A DNA stretch of 64,000 nucleotides. Source: an uncultured Pelagibacteraceae bacterium (lineage in GTDB: Bacteria > Pseudomonadota > Alphaproteobacteria > Pelagibacterales > Pelagibacteraceae). Both the position numbers and the translations under genes were made by a program. The notes below the pieces were generated by a model that was given only the letters and a program-made list of their open reading frames with translations, searched no databases and was not told the origin of the DNA. Every line of letters starts with the position of its first letter. Position 1 is the stretch's first letter. Location of the stretch: positions 28,631 through 92,630 of the forward strand of contig CACJVT010000006.1 of NCBI GenBank assembly GCA_902596925.1. Direction: 5' to 3'. This document shows, one piece after another, positions 1-10,025 of this stretch.

Positions 1-1
1 T

Positions 2-799
2 TTTTCTAGAGAAAAAATTCTTTATCTATGCACAGGTAGCCAAGGTGAGCCAATGGGTGCAATGATGAGAATTGCAAATTATATCCATCCAGATGTATTT
101 ATTGAGAAAGGTGACGCTGTTATTTTTTCATCAAAAATTATCCCTGGAAATGAAAAAAAACTTTATAAACTTCATAATCAATTAGTGAAAGATGGTATAG
201 AGGTCATCTCTGAGGAGACTGAGTTCATTCATGTATCAGGGCATCCAAATCGAGAAGATCTTAAAGATATGTATCAATGGGTTAAACCACAATGTGTTAT
301 CCCAGTCCACGGAGAGCACCGACATATGATAGAACATATTAATTTTGCAAAAGAAATGCAGGTTCCCCATCCTGTTCAAGTTGAAAATGGAGATATTGTA
401 AAATTATCTCCTGGTGATAAACCAGAAGTTTACGATAAAGCACCAAGCGGAAGATTGTATTTGGATGGCAATGTAAGTGTGGAAGAGGATTCTCAGTCTA
501 TAAAAGACAGAAGAAACCTAAGTAGTAATGGTTATCTAGAAATTACAATTTTAATTACTCCAAAAGGAAATATCCACAACACCCCTATAATAACCTTCAG
601 AGGTTTACCTATTTATGAGAAAGAGGAGTTTTTATATGGATTAGAAGATGAAATTGAAAAAACAACAAGAACATTTAAACTTGGTAATAAACAGCAAGAG
701 CACAATTTAATAGATGCGCTAAAAATTGCTTGTCGTAAATTTACTAAAGAAAAAACTGGAAAAAAACCTTTCGCTAATATTAACCTGGTTAAGATTTAA
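2..799 (+). CDS. rnj: Ribonuclease J, C-terminal part (5' end outside window)
   Basis: The reading frame of the tracked ORF continues upstream without a stop to base 2, so the ATG at 53 is internal and the gene is cut by the window edge. The first residues read LCTGSQGEPMGAMMRIA, the metallo-beta-lactamase/beta-CASP signature of RNase J, and PVHGEHRH near residue 100 of the ORF is the following beta-CASP His motif. The C-terminal domain follows. RNase J is a cytoplasmic 5'-3' exonuclease and endonuclease that matures and degrades RNA. Its stop codon shares one base with the start of the next gene (TAATG), so the two are probably co-transcribed. Confidence 0.95.
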   Translation, partial: FSREKILYLCTGSQGEPMGAMMRIANYIHPDVFIEKGDAVIFSSKIIPGNEKKLYKLHNQLVKDGIEVISEETEFIHVSGHPNREDLKDMYQWVKPQCVIPVHGEHRHMIEHINFAKEMQVPHPVQVENGDIVKLSPGDKPEVYDKAPSGRLYLDGNVSVEEDSQSIKDRRNLSSNGYLEITILITPKGNIHNTPIITFRGLPIYEKEEFLYGLEDEIEKTTRTFKLGNKQQEHNLIDALKIACRKFTKEKTGKKPFANINLVKI

Positions 800-1044
800 T
801 GAGCCTTACAGGTTTAGCAATAATCTATATAATTATTTGGTGGATAATTTTCTTTGCAATTCTACCAATAGATGTAGAGAGAAATAAAGTGATTAAAATT
901 GAAGGAGAAGATCCAGGTTCCCCAGAAAATCCAAAAATGTTTAAGAAATTTGTTTATTGTACTGTAATTACAACAGTTTTATTTATAATCATTTATTTAC
1001 TTATGAAATTTGAATATTTAAATTTAAGAAATATAATCACTTAA
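799..1044 (+). CDS. DUF1467 family small membrane protein
   Basis: 81 residues with two hydrophobic segments (about 5-25 and 50-70) joined by a polar loop containing EGEDPGSPENPKM. That loop, the PID motif after the first helix, and the position between RNase J and proS match the DUF1467 family of alphaproteobacteria, whose function is unknown. It overlaps the upstream stop by one base and ends two bases before proS, so it sits in a tight operon. Probably an inner-membrane protein; I cannot infer a role. Confidence 0.85.
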   Translation: MSLTGLAIIYIIIWWIIFFAILPIDVERNKVIKIEGEDPGSPENPKMFKKFVYCTVITTVLFIIIYLLMKFEYLNLRNIIT

Positions 1045-1045
1045 A

Positions 1046-2380
1046 ATGTATATTTCACAATCATTTATTCCAATTTTAAAAAATAATCCTTCAGAAGCAA
1101 AAATAAAATCACATCAATTAATGTTACGTGTAGGGATGATCAAACAATCATCTGCAGGGATTTACTCGTGGTTACCATTAGGTTTCAAAGTCATGAAAAA
1201 AATTGAAGATATTGTTAGAGAAGAGCAAAACAAAATTGGAGCTCAAGAAATTTTAATGCCAACAATACAATCAAGTGAGATATGGAAAGAGAGTGGTCGA
1301 TATGAGGACTATGGTGAGGAAATGCTAAGAATAAAAGACCGTCAAAATCGTGAAATGCTTTATGGACCAACTAATGAGGAACTTGTAACAGATATATTCA
1401 GAGCTTCAGTGAAATCTTATAAATCACTTCCACAACTTTTATATCATATTCAATGGAAATTTAGAGACGAGATTAGACCACGATTTGGAATAATGAGATG
1501 CAGAGAGTTTTATATGAAAGATGCTTACTCATTTGATATTTCTGATGAGGAAGCTTTATTTTCTTATAATAAATTTTTCTTATCGTATTTAAAAACTTTT
1601 AAAAGATTAGATCTTACTGCCATTCCAATGGCTGCTGACACTGGACCTATAGGAGGTAACCTTTCTCATGAGTTTATTATTTTAGCTGAAACTGGTGAAA
1701 GTAAAATTTACACGGATAAGAGAATTTTTGATTTAAAAAGTGAGGGCACAAAATTAGAAAAAAAATCGTTAGAAGACCTGAGAAAAAAATACGAAGAATT
1801 TTATTCAGTTACTGATGAAAAATTTAACAAGAATGAGTTTGAAAAAAAAGTTTCAGAAACTAATCGGTTAAAAACTAAAGGTATTGAGGTTGGTCATATA
1901 TTTTATTTTGGTGACAAATATTCAAAACCAATGGGTGCTTCAGTAGATCTTCCTGGTGGTAAAAAAGATTTTGTTAAAATGGGCTCATACGGCATAGGGG
2001 TTTCAAGGTTAGTAGGCGCAATTATAGAGGCAAAATACGATGAGAAAAATCAAATCATGAAATGGCCAATATCTGTTGCACCATATGAGATTGGAATAAT
2101 ACCAATGATAAATAAAAATGATAATTCAGCTTTAGAAAAAGCAAATAAGATAAATTTTGAATTAAAAAAAAACAACATTGATGTAATAATTGATGATACT
2201 GATGAAAATTTTTCATCAAAAATAAAGAAGATGAATTTAATAGGTGCTCCGTATCAAATAATAATAGGTAAACAAACTGAGGGTGACTTAATAGAATTTA
2301 AAGAAGTTGGAAAAGACACTCAAAAATTAAAAATAACTCAAATAATAGAAATAATTAAAAAACAAAAAGAGAAAAATTGA
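1046..2380 (+). CDS. proS: Prolyl-tRNA synthetase
   Basis: 444 residues, a class II aminoacyl-tRNA synthetase that charges tRNA-Pro. The N-terminal catalytic core shows SSAGIYSWLPLG (about 36-47), GPTNEELVTD (about 107-116), RDEIRPRFGIMR and the motif 3 region MGSYGIGVSRLVGA (about 312-325), followed by an anticodon-binding domain. It is about 130 residues shorter than the E. coli enzyme because the editing insertion is absent, as is usual in alphaproteobacteria. The start lies two bases after the DUF1467 stop; the stop overlaps the TTG start of the next gene. Confidence 0.97.
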   Translation: MYISQSFIPILKNNPSEAKIKSHQLMLRVGMIKQSSAGIYSWLPLGFKVMKKIEDIVREEQNKIGAQEILMPTIQSSEIWKESGRYEDYGEEMLRIKDRQNREMLYGPTNEELVTDIFRASVKSYKSLPQLLYHIQWKFRDEIRPRFGIMRCREFYMKDAYSFDISDEEALFSYNKFFLSYLKTFKRLDLTAIPMAADTGPIGGNLSHEFIILAETGESKIYTDKRIFDLKSEGTKLEKKSLEDLRKKYEEFYSVTDEKFNKNEFEKKVSETNRLKTKGIEVGHIFYFGDKYSKPMGASVDLPGGKKDFVKMGSYGIGVSRLVGAIIEAKYDEKNQIMKWPISVAPYEIGIIPMINKNDNSALEKANKINFELKKNNIDVIIDDTDENFSSKIKKMNLIGAPYQIIIGKQTEGDLIEFKEVGKDTQKLKITQIIEIIKKQKEKN

Positions 2381-3609
2381 TTTCTACTTTAGAAAAAGAA
2401 ATTACGTTCAGGTTTTTGAAAGCTAGAAAAAAAGATGGCTTTTTAAATGTTATTTCAATTTTTTCCTTTATAGGTATCAGTCTTGGTGTTGCCGTTTTAA
2501 TTATTGTTATGTCTGTTATGAATGGTTTTCGAACTGAACTAATCAATAAGATTGTTGGTTTTAATGCCCATATAACTGTCAAACCATATGAAAATATAAT
2601 TGAAATTGAAAAGCTAAAACAAAACAATTTAAAACTTATTTCTAATGAATTGATTTTGAGTAATTCAGGTGAAGCTATAATGATTAAAAGCGAGACCTCT
2701 AAAGGAATATTATTGCGAGGTTATACAAATAATGATTTCCCAAAACTTGAACTAGTTAAGAATAAAAATTTTTTAGGCAATAGAAATAACTTAAGTAAAA
2801 ATTTTATCTCAATTGGAAAAGAACTCAGTTTTACTTTAAATCTTGATATAGGTGATGATATTACAATTATGTCCTCAAGTGGAATTGAGACTATAATAGG
2901 TAATATACCTAAACAAAAAACCTTTACAGTTGTATCAATTTTTGAAAGTGGACTTGTTGATTTCGATAACAATATAGCTTTTATAAATTTATCAACTTTA
3001 GAGGAGTTCTTTAATCTAAATAAGGATGATAGAAATTTAGAAATTTATCTTAAAAATCCTCAAAAAATTGAAGACCAAAAAGAAATAGTACAGAAAATTT
3101 TTAAAAATGAATTTGTATATTCTTGGTCGGATATGAATAGTGCACTTTTTTCAGCTCTTAAGGTTGAGAGAAATGTAATGTTTATAATATTATCTTTAAT
3201 TATTATTGTAGCTGCATTTAATATTATCTCTGGTTTAACGATATTAGTTAAAAACAAAACAAAAGATATTGCTATACTAAAATCTATTGGTGTACTTAAT
3301 AAATCAATCATAAAAATATTTTTTTTAGTTGGAGTAATCATAGGAACCTCAGCTACAATTTTTGGTATTATTCTTGGTGTTACTTTTTCAATTTATGTAG
3401 AAAATTTAAGACAATTTTTAAGTACATTATTTAATATTAGTTTATTTCCAGAAGAAATATATTTTTTAAGCACAATGCCTTCAGAGATAAACACACCATC
3501 AATTTTATTAATCTCGTTGTGCTCAATAACTATTACAATCATCGTTTCAATTTTCCCTGCTTTAAAAGCAGCAAAACTAGATCCTGTTAAAGCATTAAAA
3601 TATGAATAA
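2377..3609 (+). CDS. lolC: Lipoprotein-releasing ABC permease, LolC/LolE family
   Basis: 410 residues with the N-terminal FRFLKARKK...SIFSFIGISLGVAVLIIVMSVMNGFR signature of LolC/E, a periplasmic domain (about 45-260) and three C-terminal membrane helices ending KAAKLDPVKALKYE, the FtsX-type end. With LolD it extracts outer-membrane lipoproteins from the inner membrane. The start is TTG inside an ATTGA overlap with the proS stop; it is supported because it places ISTLEKEITFRFL in register with family N-termini and no ATG is available there. Only one permease gene is seen, as in single-permease (LolF-type) systems. Confidence 0.93.
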   Translation: MISTLEKEITFRFLKARKKDGFLNVISIFSFIGISLGVAVLIIVMSVMNGFRTELINKIVGFNAHITVKPYENIIEIEKLKQNNLKLISNELILSNSGEAIMIKSETSKGILLRGYTNNDFPKLELVKNKNFLGNRNNLSKNFISIGKELSFTLNLDIGDDITIMSSSGIETIIGNIPKQKTFTVVSIFESGLVDFDNNIAFINLSTLEEFFNLNKDDRNLEIYLKNPQKIEDQKEIVQKIFKNEFVYSWSDMNSALFSALKVERNVMFIILSLIIIVAAFNIISGLTILVKNKTKDIAILKSIGVLNKSIIKIFFLVGVIIGTSATIFGIILGVTFSIYVENLRQFLSTLFNISLFPEEIYFLSTMPSEINTPSILLISLCSITITIIVSIFPALKAAKLDPVKALKYE

Positions 3610-4285
3610 TTTTATTAAACTTTCAAATATTTCTAAGTCTTTTACTCACCAAAAAAATCTAAGAGTTTTGAAAAAACTGACATATAATTTTAAACTTGGA
3701 AAAATTTATTCTTTAATGGGACCTTCTGGTTCTGGAAAATCAACATTATTAAACTTGTTGTCATTAATTGATAGACCATCAGCTGGCACAATGAAATATG
3801 GAAATAAACAAATCGATTTTAAAAATTCTAACTATAACGATATTTTAAGAGCGAATAAAATTGGAATTATATATCAACAAGACAATTTGCTTCCGGATTT
3901 TACAGCTTTAGAAAACGTATACTTGGCTAATCTAGCGATTGAAAAAAATAAAGAAATTTCGTTAATAAAATCAGAGAAATTATTAAAAAAAGTTGGTTTG
4001 TCGAAACGAATTTACCATTATCCTGCAGAACTTTCTGGAGGTGAAAAACAAAGAGTATCAATAGCGAGAGCTTTAATTAACGACCCTCAAGTTATCTTAG
4101 CTGATGAACCAACAGGAAGTTTAGATCTAGAAACTGCAAAGAATATTTTTGATCTTTTAAAAAAACAAATAAATGCAAACCGACTGATAATCTTTGCAAC
4201 TCATAATAGATTTTTTGCTAAAAAGGCAGATTGCATGTTGGAAATAGTTAATGGTAATATAAAAATCATTAATGCAAAAGTCTAA
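3602..4285 (+). CDS. lolD: Lipoprotein-releasing ABC ATPase LolD
   Basis: 227 residues. Walker [10 protein letters not shown] (about 39-47), Q-loop region YQQDNLLPDFTALENV, ABC signature LSGGEKQR (about 144-151), Walker B VILADEPTGSLD (about 165-176) and switch His in FATHN. The LLPDFTALENV sequence is typical of the LolD/MacB group. It overlaps the permease gene by 8 bases and dnaE by 14, so translation is probably coupled. Powers lipoprotein release from the inner membrane. Confidence 0.95.
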   Translation: MNNFIKLSNISKSFTHQKNLRVLKKLTYNFKLGKIYSLMGPSGSGKSTLLNLLSLIDRPSAGTMKYGNKQIDFKNSNYNDILRANKIGIIYQQDNLLPDFTALENVYLANLAIEKNKEISLIKSEKLLKKVGLSKRIYHYPAELSGGEKQRVSIARALINDPQVILADEPTGSLDLETAKNIFDLLKKQINANRLIIFATHNRFFAKKADCMLEIVNGNIKIINAKV

Positions 4286-7200
4286 TTTTGAAAATTTTAA
4301 TCATCTAAAAATACATTCTCAATTTTCTATTTGTGAAGGAGCTATCAAGTTAGATGATTTAAAAGATATTTCTAAAGATAATAAAATAAAAGCAATAGGT
4401 TTGTGTGACACCTCCAATCTATGTGGTGCATTAGAGTTTGCTGAAAAATTATCTAAATCTGGATCTCAACCAATAATTGGAACTCAAATTAATTTTAAAT
4501 TAGGTGATACTACAGGTCTTATACCTTTATTCGCATTAAATGAAGATGGATATAAAACAATAATAAAGTTGTCTTCATTATCTTTTTTAAAAAATGACGA
4601 GCTTTCTGAACCTCATTTAGATTTTGATGAGCTACTAAATAAAAATAAAGGAGTAGCAATATTTTCTGGAACGGTTAATGGTTTTTTTGGACAATTATTC
4701 AATAAAGGTAAATTTACTGAAATTCATGAAATTTTTTTAAATTTAAAAGATAATTATGGTGATAGATTTTATATTGAAATACAGCGTCATGGTGATTTAA
4801 ATGAAAAAGAGTTTGAAAAATTTAATTTAACAAGTTCAAAAAAATTAGATATTCCTCTAATTGCTACTAATGAAGTATTTTACATAGATAAAGATATGCA
4901 TGAGGCACACGATGCATTGATATGTATAAAAAATAAAACTTATGTAAATGAAAAAAATAGAGTTAGATTTAGTAATCAGCATTATCTTAAAACCAATTCA
5001 GAAATGGTTGATTTATTTGCTGATTTACCCGTAGCATTAGAAAATAATTATAACTTTCCATTTCGATGTAATTTTAGACCTTTATCATCTAAACCTATAT
5101 TGCCTAATATCAGTTCTGACAAAGGTGTCAGTGCAGATGAAATTTTAAAGAAAAACTCATTAGATGGTCTTAATAAAAAATTTATAAAGCTATTAAATTT
5201 AAATGAAAAAGATTTTTTATCTGACAAAAATTATTTGAAATATAAAGATAGATTAGACCATGAATTAGAAATTATAATTAAAATGAATTATGCAAGTTAT
5301 TTTTTAATTGTATCTGACTATATTAAATGGGCAAAAGAAAATGATATACCAGTTGGACCTGGTAGAGGATCTGGTGCTGGTTCCTTGGTCGCTTGGTGTC
5401 TTTCAATAACTGATGTTGATCCAATAAAATTTAATTTAATTTTTGAGAGATTTTTGAACCCCGACAGAATCTCAATGCCTGATTTTGATATAGATTTTTG
5501 CGAAGAAAAAAGAGATTTAGTTTTTGAATATTTAACAAGAAAATATGAAAATAGTGTAGCTCATATAATCACATTTGGAAAATTAAAAGCCAGAATGGTT
5601 ATTAGAGACGTTGGGCGTGTTTTAGGATTGGCTTATGGTTTTGTCGATAGTATATCAAAAATGATACCGTTTGATCCATCGAGGCCACAAAATCTAACAG
5701 AATGTATAGCTGGAGAGCCACGACTTCAAAAACTGATAAATGAGGATAGCAGAGTAAAAAAACTTACAGATCTTTCATTAAAATTAGAGGGACTAAATAG
5801 AAATGTTGCAACACATGCTGCAGGTGTAGTTATAGCAGACAAAGAGTTAACTGAGATGGTCCCATTATATAAGGACGCAGCATCTGACTTATTATTACCT
5901 TCAACACAATTTGATATGTACTCAGCTGAAAATGCAGGATTAATTAAGTTTGATTTTTTGGGATTAAAAACTCTAACAGTTATAAATAACACTCAAAAAC
6001 TAATAAGAAAAAAAGATAAAAAATTTAATATCGAAAATATAAATTTTGAAGATCAAAAAGTTTTTGATTTATTGTCATCTGGCAAAACTGTTGGTTTATT
6101 TCAAATTGAAAGTGCTGGAATGCGTGAAGCATTGATGCAAATGAAACCGAATCACATAGAAGATATTATTGCCTTAGTTGCACTTTATAGACCAGGTCCA
6201 ATGAGCAATATACCAGTTTATAATGATTGCAAACATGGAAAAAAAACACCCGATTATTTACATCCTTTACTTGAGGATATTTTACGACCTACTTATGGAG
6301 TGATAATTTACCAAGAGCAAGTAATGCAAATTGCACAAAAGCTTTCTGGTTTCACTGCTGGTCAGGCAGATATTTTAAGAAGAGCTATGGGTAAAAAGAA
6401 AAGAGCGGAATTAGAAAAACAAAAACAAAGTTTTATTTCTGGTGCTGTAAACAATGGAATTAGCAAAGATGTTGCTGCAGGAATATTTTTGAAAATAGAG
6501 CCTTTTGCAGAATATGGTTTTAACAAAAGTCATGCAGCTGCATATGCAATTATATCTTATCAAACAGCTTATCTTAAAACATATTATCCTAAAGAGTTTA
6601 TTGCTGCATCAATGACCATGGATATTTCTAATCAAAATAAATTAAGTGAATTTTATGAAGAATTAAAAAGGTTAAATATTGAAATAGTTAGACCAGATAT
6701 AAACGAATGTTATGCTGATTTTAGGACTGATGGAGAAAAATTTTACTATGCATTAGGTGCCATCAAAGCTGTTGGATATGAAGCAGTTTCAAATATTGTT
6801 GAAGAAAGATTGAAAAATGGAAAATTTAGCTCGATAAACAATTTTTTGAATAGAGTAAATCCAAAAGATATAAACAAATTACAGCTAGAAGGTTTGGTAA
6901 AAGCAGGAGCGTTTGACAATATAAGTTCAAATAGACAATCACTTTTTAATTCAATACCAAATTTTATTACTAAATCTAAAAATATTCATGAAAATAAATC
7001 TATTAATCAGATTGATTTATTTGGTGAAAATAATTCTCAAGATAATGAAATAATAATGAATATAGATGATTGGAAGTTTGAGGAAAGATTATCGAAAGAA
7101 TTTGAATCTGTAGGCTTTTTTATATCTGATCACCCTTTAAATCAATTTAAAGAAATATTTAAAGACTATAATATTAATGATTACCTTAATTTTAATAGTG

Positions 7201-7688
7201 ATAATGATAAAATGAACTCAAATATTGCCGCAACTTTATTAAAAATACAGGAGAGAAAAACAGCCAAAGGTAATTCTTATGCTGTTTTAAAATTGACTGA
7301 TCTAACTAGTGTTTTTGAATTATTTATTTTTTCTGAAGTTTTAGAGAAAAATCGAGATCTATTGAAAGAGGGATCATCAATAATATTAACTTTAGCAAAA
7401 TCTATTTCAGATGAGGAGAATCGATTTAAAAGAATAAATGTTCAGAAAATAGCCTCGCTTTCAGAATTGATAAACAAGCCGATTGAGGAAGTGCTTTTCA
7501 ATTTAAAATCATTAAAGGAATTAAACGAAATTTCAAAAATTATCCCTAATGATGGAAATACAGTTGTTAAAATTAGATTGAGAGACCAAAACAATGAATT
7601 AGACTTTAAGCTAAAAAATAAAAGAAAAATCGATAGGAAAATGTTAAATATAATCAGAAATAAGGAGATTTCTGCCATTATAAGATAA
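4272..7688 (+). CDS. dnaE: DNA polymerase III alpha subunit
   Basis: 1138 residues, close to E. coli DnaE (1160). N-terminal PHP domain starts HLKIHSQFSICEGA (about 11-24). The C-family polymerase core carries GPGRGSGAGSLVAW (about 361-374) and PDFDIDF (about 402-408) with the catalytic aspartates; a helix-hairpin-helix region and an OB fold (about 980-1070) follow, with a weak tau-binding tail. It is the replicative polymerase of the chromosome. The ATG lies inside the end of lolD; after the stop a 131-base spacer holds the rpsB leader. Confidence 0.98.
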   Translation: MQKSNFENFNHLKIHSQFSICEGAIKLDDLKDISKDNKIKAIGLCDTSNLCGALEFAEKLSKSGSQPIIGTQINFKLGDTTGLIPLFALNEDGYKTIIKLSSLSFLKNDELSEPHLDFDELLNKNKGVAIFSGTVNGFFGQLFNKGKFTEIHEIFLNLKDNYGDRFYIEIQRHGDLNEKEFEKFNLTSSKKLDIPLIATNEVFYIDKDMHEAHDALICIKNKTYVNEKNRVRFSNQHYLKTNSEMVDLFADLPVALENNYNFPFRCNFRPLSSKPILPNISSDKGVSADEILKKNSLDGLNKKFIKLLNLNEKDFLSDKNYLKYKDRLDHELEIIIKMNYASYFLIVSDYIKWAKENDIPVGPGRGSGAGSLVAWCLSITDVDPIKFNLIFERFLNPDRISMPDFDIDFCEEKRDLVFEYLTRKYENSVAHIITFGKLKARMVIRDVGRVLGLAYGFVDSISKMIPFDPSRPQNLTECIAGEPRLQKLINEDSRVKKLTDLSLKLEGLNRNVATHAAGVVIADKELTEMVPLYKDAASDLLLPSTQFDMYSAENAGLIKFDFLGLKTLTVINNTQKLIRKKDKKFNIENINFEDQKVFDLLSSGKTVGLFQIESAGMREALMQMKPNHIEDIIALVALYRPGPMSNIPVYNDCKHGKKTPDYLHPLLEDILRPTYGVIIYQEQVMQIAQKLSGFTAGQADILRRAMGKKKRAELEKQKQSFISGAVNNGISKDVAAGIFLKIEPFAEYGFNKSHAAAYAIISYQTAYLKTYYPKEFIAASMTMDISNQNKLSEFYEELKRLNIEIVRPDINECYADFRTDGEKFYYALGAIKAVGYEAVSNIVEERLKNGKFSSINNFLNRVNPKDINKLQLEGLVKAGAFDNISSNRQSLFNSIPNFITKSKNIHENKSINQIDLFGENNSQDNEIIMNIDDWKFEERLSKEFESVGFFISDHPLNQFKEIFKDYNINDYLNFNSDNDKMNSNIAATLLKIQERKTAKGNSYAVLKLTDLTSVFELFIFSEVLEKNRDLLKEGSSIILTLAKSISDEENRFKRINVQKIASLSELINKPIEEVLFNLKSLKELNEISKIIPNDGNTVVKIRLRDQNNELDFKLKNKRKIDRKMLNIIRNKEISAIIR

Positions 7689-7750
7689 TTTTAAGCTTGT
7701 TAAATAAACAAAATCTTTGTAAATAGATTTCTAATTTAAACAAAAACGCA

Positions 7751-7819
7751 CACAGTTTTTGGTTTTATACCTCCGGTCCTTAATTGGAAATAACTGTGGT
7801 GGCTTAACCGGGAAAAAAT
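7751..7819 (+). promoter_or_regulatory. Structured rpsB 5' leader, pseudoknot-like
   Basis: Seen: CACAGTT (7751-7757) pairs perfectly with AACTGTG (7792-7798). Inside this stem is a small TCC/GGA hairpin and the segment CCGGT (7773-7777), which is complementary to ACCGG (7807-7811) just before the rpsB start. That would form a pseudoknot covering the ribosome-binding region. Known: S2 autoregulates rpsB through a structured leader in enterobacteria, and candidate rpsB leader RNAs have been proposed in alphaproteobacteria including Pelagibacter. Inference: a ribosomal protein S2-responsive translational switch. Confidence 0.7.
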
Positions 7820-8620
7820 ATGAAAATACCTGAAATTACAATTCAACAATTATTAGAAGCCGGTGTTCACTTAGGACACAAAACTTTAAGATGGAACCCA
7901 AAAATGAAGAGGTATATTTTTGGCAAAAGAGACTCTATTCACATAATAGATTTAACCCAAACTTTAGAATTGATTAAAGTAGCACTTGAAAAGATACATC
8001 AAGTAATCTCAAATAACGGAAAAGTGTTATTTGTATCAACAAAAAAACAAGCCTCTGAAGCAATTGCAGAAGTAGCGAAAGAAACTGATCAATATTTTGT
8101 TAATTATAGATGGTTGGGTGGAATGTTAACAAATTGGGGTACTATTTCAAATTCTATAAAAAAATTAAAAAAGTTAGAATTAGATTTAGTTGCAGAAAAT
8201 AGAGGTTTTACAAAAAAAGAGCTTCTTAAAATGAGTATCAAAAAAGACAAATTACAAAGATCTTTAGGTGGCATTTCAGAAATGAAAAAAGTCCCAGATT
8301 TAGTTTTTATAATTGATACCAATTATGAGTCACTTGCTATTCAAGAGTCAGTCAAATTGGGAATACCTATAGTTGCAATACTTGATAGTAATTCTAATCC
8401 AGATGGGATTGATTTTCCAATTCCAGGAAATGATGATGCAAGAAGAGCAATCGATTTATATTGTAATCTTATTAAAGAAACAATTATTTCAGCGAAAGAC
8501 TCAATACCAGTTGAAGAAAAAAAGGACACAAAAAACAAAGAAAATAAATCAAAAACTATCCAAGAAATAGATAGAGATAAATTAGAAAAAAAATTTTCTG
8601 AAAAAAAAACTATTAATTAA
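7820..8620 (+). CDS. rpsB: 30S ribosomal protein S2
   Basis: 266 residues. The N-terminus [30 protein letters not shown] and the central [14 protein letters not shown] and VPDLVFIID blocks are diagnostic of S2, the small-subunit head/platform protein that helps recruit S1. It is slightly longer than E. coli S2 (241) because of a charged Lys/Glu-rich C-terminal tail. Preceded by a structured leader; ends one base before tsf, the usual partner. The ATG at 7820 gives the expected family start. Confidence 0.98.
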   Translation: MKIPEITIQQLLEAGVHLGHKTLRWNPKMKRYIFGKRDSIHIIDLTQTLELIKVALEKIHQVISNNGKVLFVSTKKQASEAIAEVAKETDQYFVNYRWLGGMLTNWGTISNSIKKLKKLELDLVAENRGFTKKELLKMSIKKDKLQRSLGGISEMKKVPDLVFIIDTNYESLAIQESVKLGIPIVAILDSNSNPDGIDFPIPGNDDARRAIDLYCNLIKETIISAKDSIPVEEKKDTKNKENKSKTIQEIDRDKLEKKFSEKKTIN

Positions 8621-8621
8621 T

Positions 8622-9473
8622 ATGAGCGATATAGAGAAAGTTAAAAAATTAAGAGAAGCGACAGGTGCCGGGTTTAAGGATTGTAATTCAGCAATTAAAG
8701 AGTCAAATGGAGATCTGGACAAAGCTATAGAGATTTTAAGAATAAAGGGTATTTCTAAAGCTTCAAAAAAAATGTCCAGAGAAGCTAAGGAAGGAGTTGT
8801 TGCAATAAGCGGCGATGAAAAAAAAACTTCAATAATAGAAGTCAACTGTGAAACAGATTTTGTAGCTAAAAATGATGATTTTATTAATTTTGTTAAAGAA
8901 TTGAGTGAGCTGAATAATCAAAATAATTCAAATATTGAAAAGCTCAGATCAACTAAAATGAAAAATGGATCTTCAGTAGATGATACACTCGTTGCTTTAA
9001 TTGCTAAGATTGGCGAAAAAATCACAATTGGACAAACTAAAACGATCTCTAATTCTTCATCTGTTAATTATCGATATCTTCATACAGTGGTAAAAGATAA
9101 TTTAGCTAAATTAGCTGTTGTAGTTTCTTTAGAAACTAAAGAAAATTCTGAAACTGTAAAAACTTTTGGAAAACAATTGTCAATGCATATAGCTGCATCA
9201 AATCCATTAGCTCTAGACTCAAGTTTAATTGAAAAATCAATAATTGATAAAGAGCAAGAATTGATCACAGAGGAACTTAAAAATTCTGGAAAACCTGAGG
9301 ATATTGCTAAAAAAATTAGTCTAGGTAAAATGAATAAATTTAAAGAGGAAAATGCTCTTTTAACCCAAGCTTGGGTAATGGAACCAAAAAAGAAAGTTCA
9401 GGACGTTTTAAAGGAACTTGCTATTAATGATCTGAAAATTAAGGAGTTTAGCAGAATTAAAATAGGCGAATAA
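8622..9473 (+). CDS. tsf: Elongation factor Ts
   Basis: 283 residues. N-terminal UBA-like domain with [19 protein letters not shown] (about 7-25), then the nucleotide-exchange core with [14 protein letters not shown] (about 73-86), which inserts into EF-Tu, and the dimerization region. It recycles EF-Tu-GDP. Directly after rpsB, so under the same leader. The stop is immediately followed by the frr ATG with no gap; pyrH, which commonly lies between tsf and frr, is absent here. Confidence 0.98.
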   Translation: MSDIEKVKKLREATGAGFKDCNSAIKESNGDLDKAIEILRIKGISKASKKMSREAKEGVVAISGDEKKTSIIEVNCETDFVAKNDDFINFVKELSELNNQNNSNIEKLRSTKMKNGSSVDDTLVALIAKIGEKITIGQTKTISNSSSVNYRYLHTVVKDNLAKLAVVVSLETKENSETVKTFGKQLSMHIAASNPLALDSSLIEKSIIDKEQELITEELKNSGKPEDIAKKISLGKMNKFKEENALLTQAWVMEPKKKVQDVLKELAINDLKIKEFSRIKIGE

Positions 9474-10025
9474 ATGTTCGATGAAAAATCACATAGCCTT
9501 AAGATGGATAAAGCGATTGAAGTTTTTTCCAAAGAATTATCTTCATTAAGAACAGGAAGAGCAAACTCTGCAATGCTAGATTTGGTTAAAGTAGATGTTT
9601 ATGGTCAACAAATGCCTATTAATCAAATTGGGAGCATTACAACACCTGAACCCAGAATGATTAATATTCAAGTGTGGGATCAAAATAATGTGCCCTTAGT
9701 AGACTCAGCTATAAAAAAATCAGAATTAGGACTGAATCCACAGATAGATGGTCAACTAATTAGATTGCCAATACCGGAGCTTAATGAGGAGAGAAGGACA
9801 GAGCTCAAGAAATTAATCAAATCAATGGGAGAAAAATGTAAAATTTCAATTAGAAATATAAGAAGAGATGCAAATGAAGAATTAAAGAAGCTTTTAAAAA
9901 CTAAAGAAATAGGTGAAGATGAAGAGAAGTCATTCGAAAAAAATGTTCAAAATATTACTGATAAACATATTGCAACTGTCGATGAAAAAGTTTCAAATAA
10001 AGAAAAAGAAATAATGACCATATGA
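9474..10025 (+). CDS. frr: Ribosome recycling factor
   Basis: 183 residues, the usual length. LRTGRANSAMLDLVKVDVYG (about 30-49) and the QINQIGSIT-like, PEPRMINIQVWD and LPIPELNEERR blocks are diagnostic. It splits post-termination ribosomes together with EF-G. The first base follows the tsf stop directly; its end overlaps the uppS start (ATGA), indicating translational coupling. Confidence 0.98.
   Translation: MFDEKSHSLKMDKAIEVFSKELSSLRTGRANSAMLDLVKVDVYGQQMPINQIGSITTPEPRMINIQVWDQNNVPLVDSAIKKSELGLNPQIDGQLIRLPIPELNEERRTELKKLIKSMGEKCKISIRNIRRDANEELKKLLKTKEIGEDEEKSFEKNVQNITDKHIATVDEKVSNKEKEIMTI

Noticed and set aside
2355-2627. Minus-strand ORF across the proS/lolC junction (90 aa), and similar antisense ORFs over dnaE, tsf, lolC, valS and argS.
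   Set aside because: They lie antisense to confidently identified genes and have no recognisable motifs or ribosome sites; typical shadows in AT-rich sequence.
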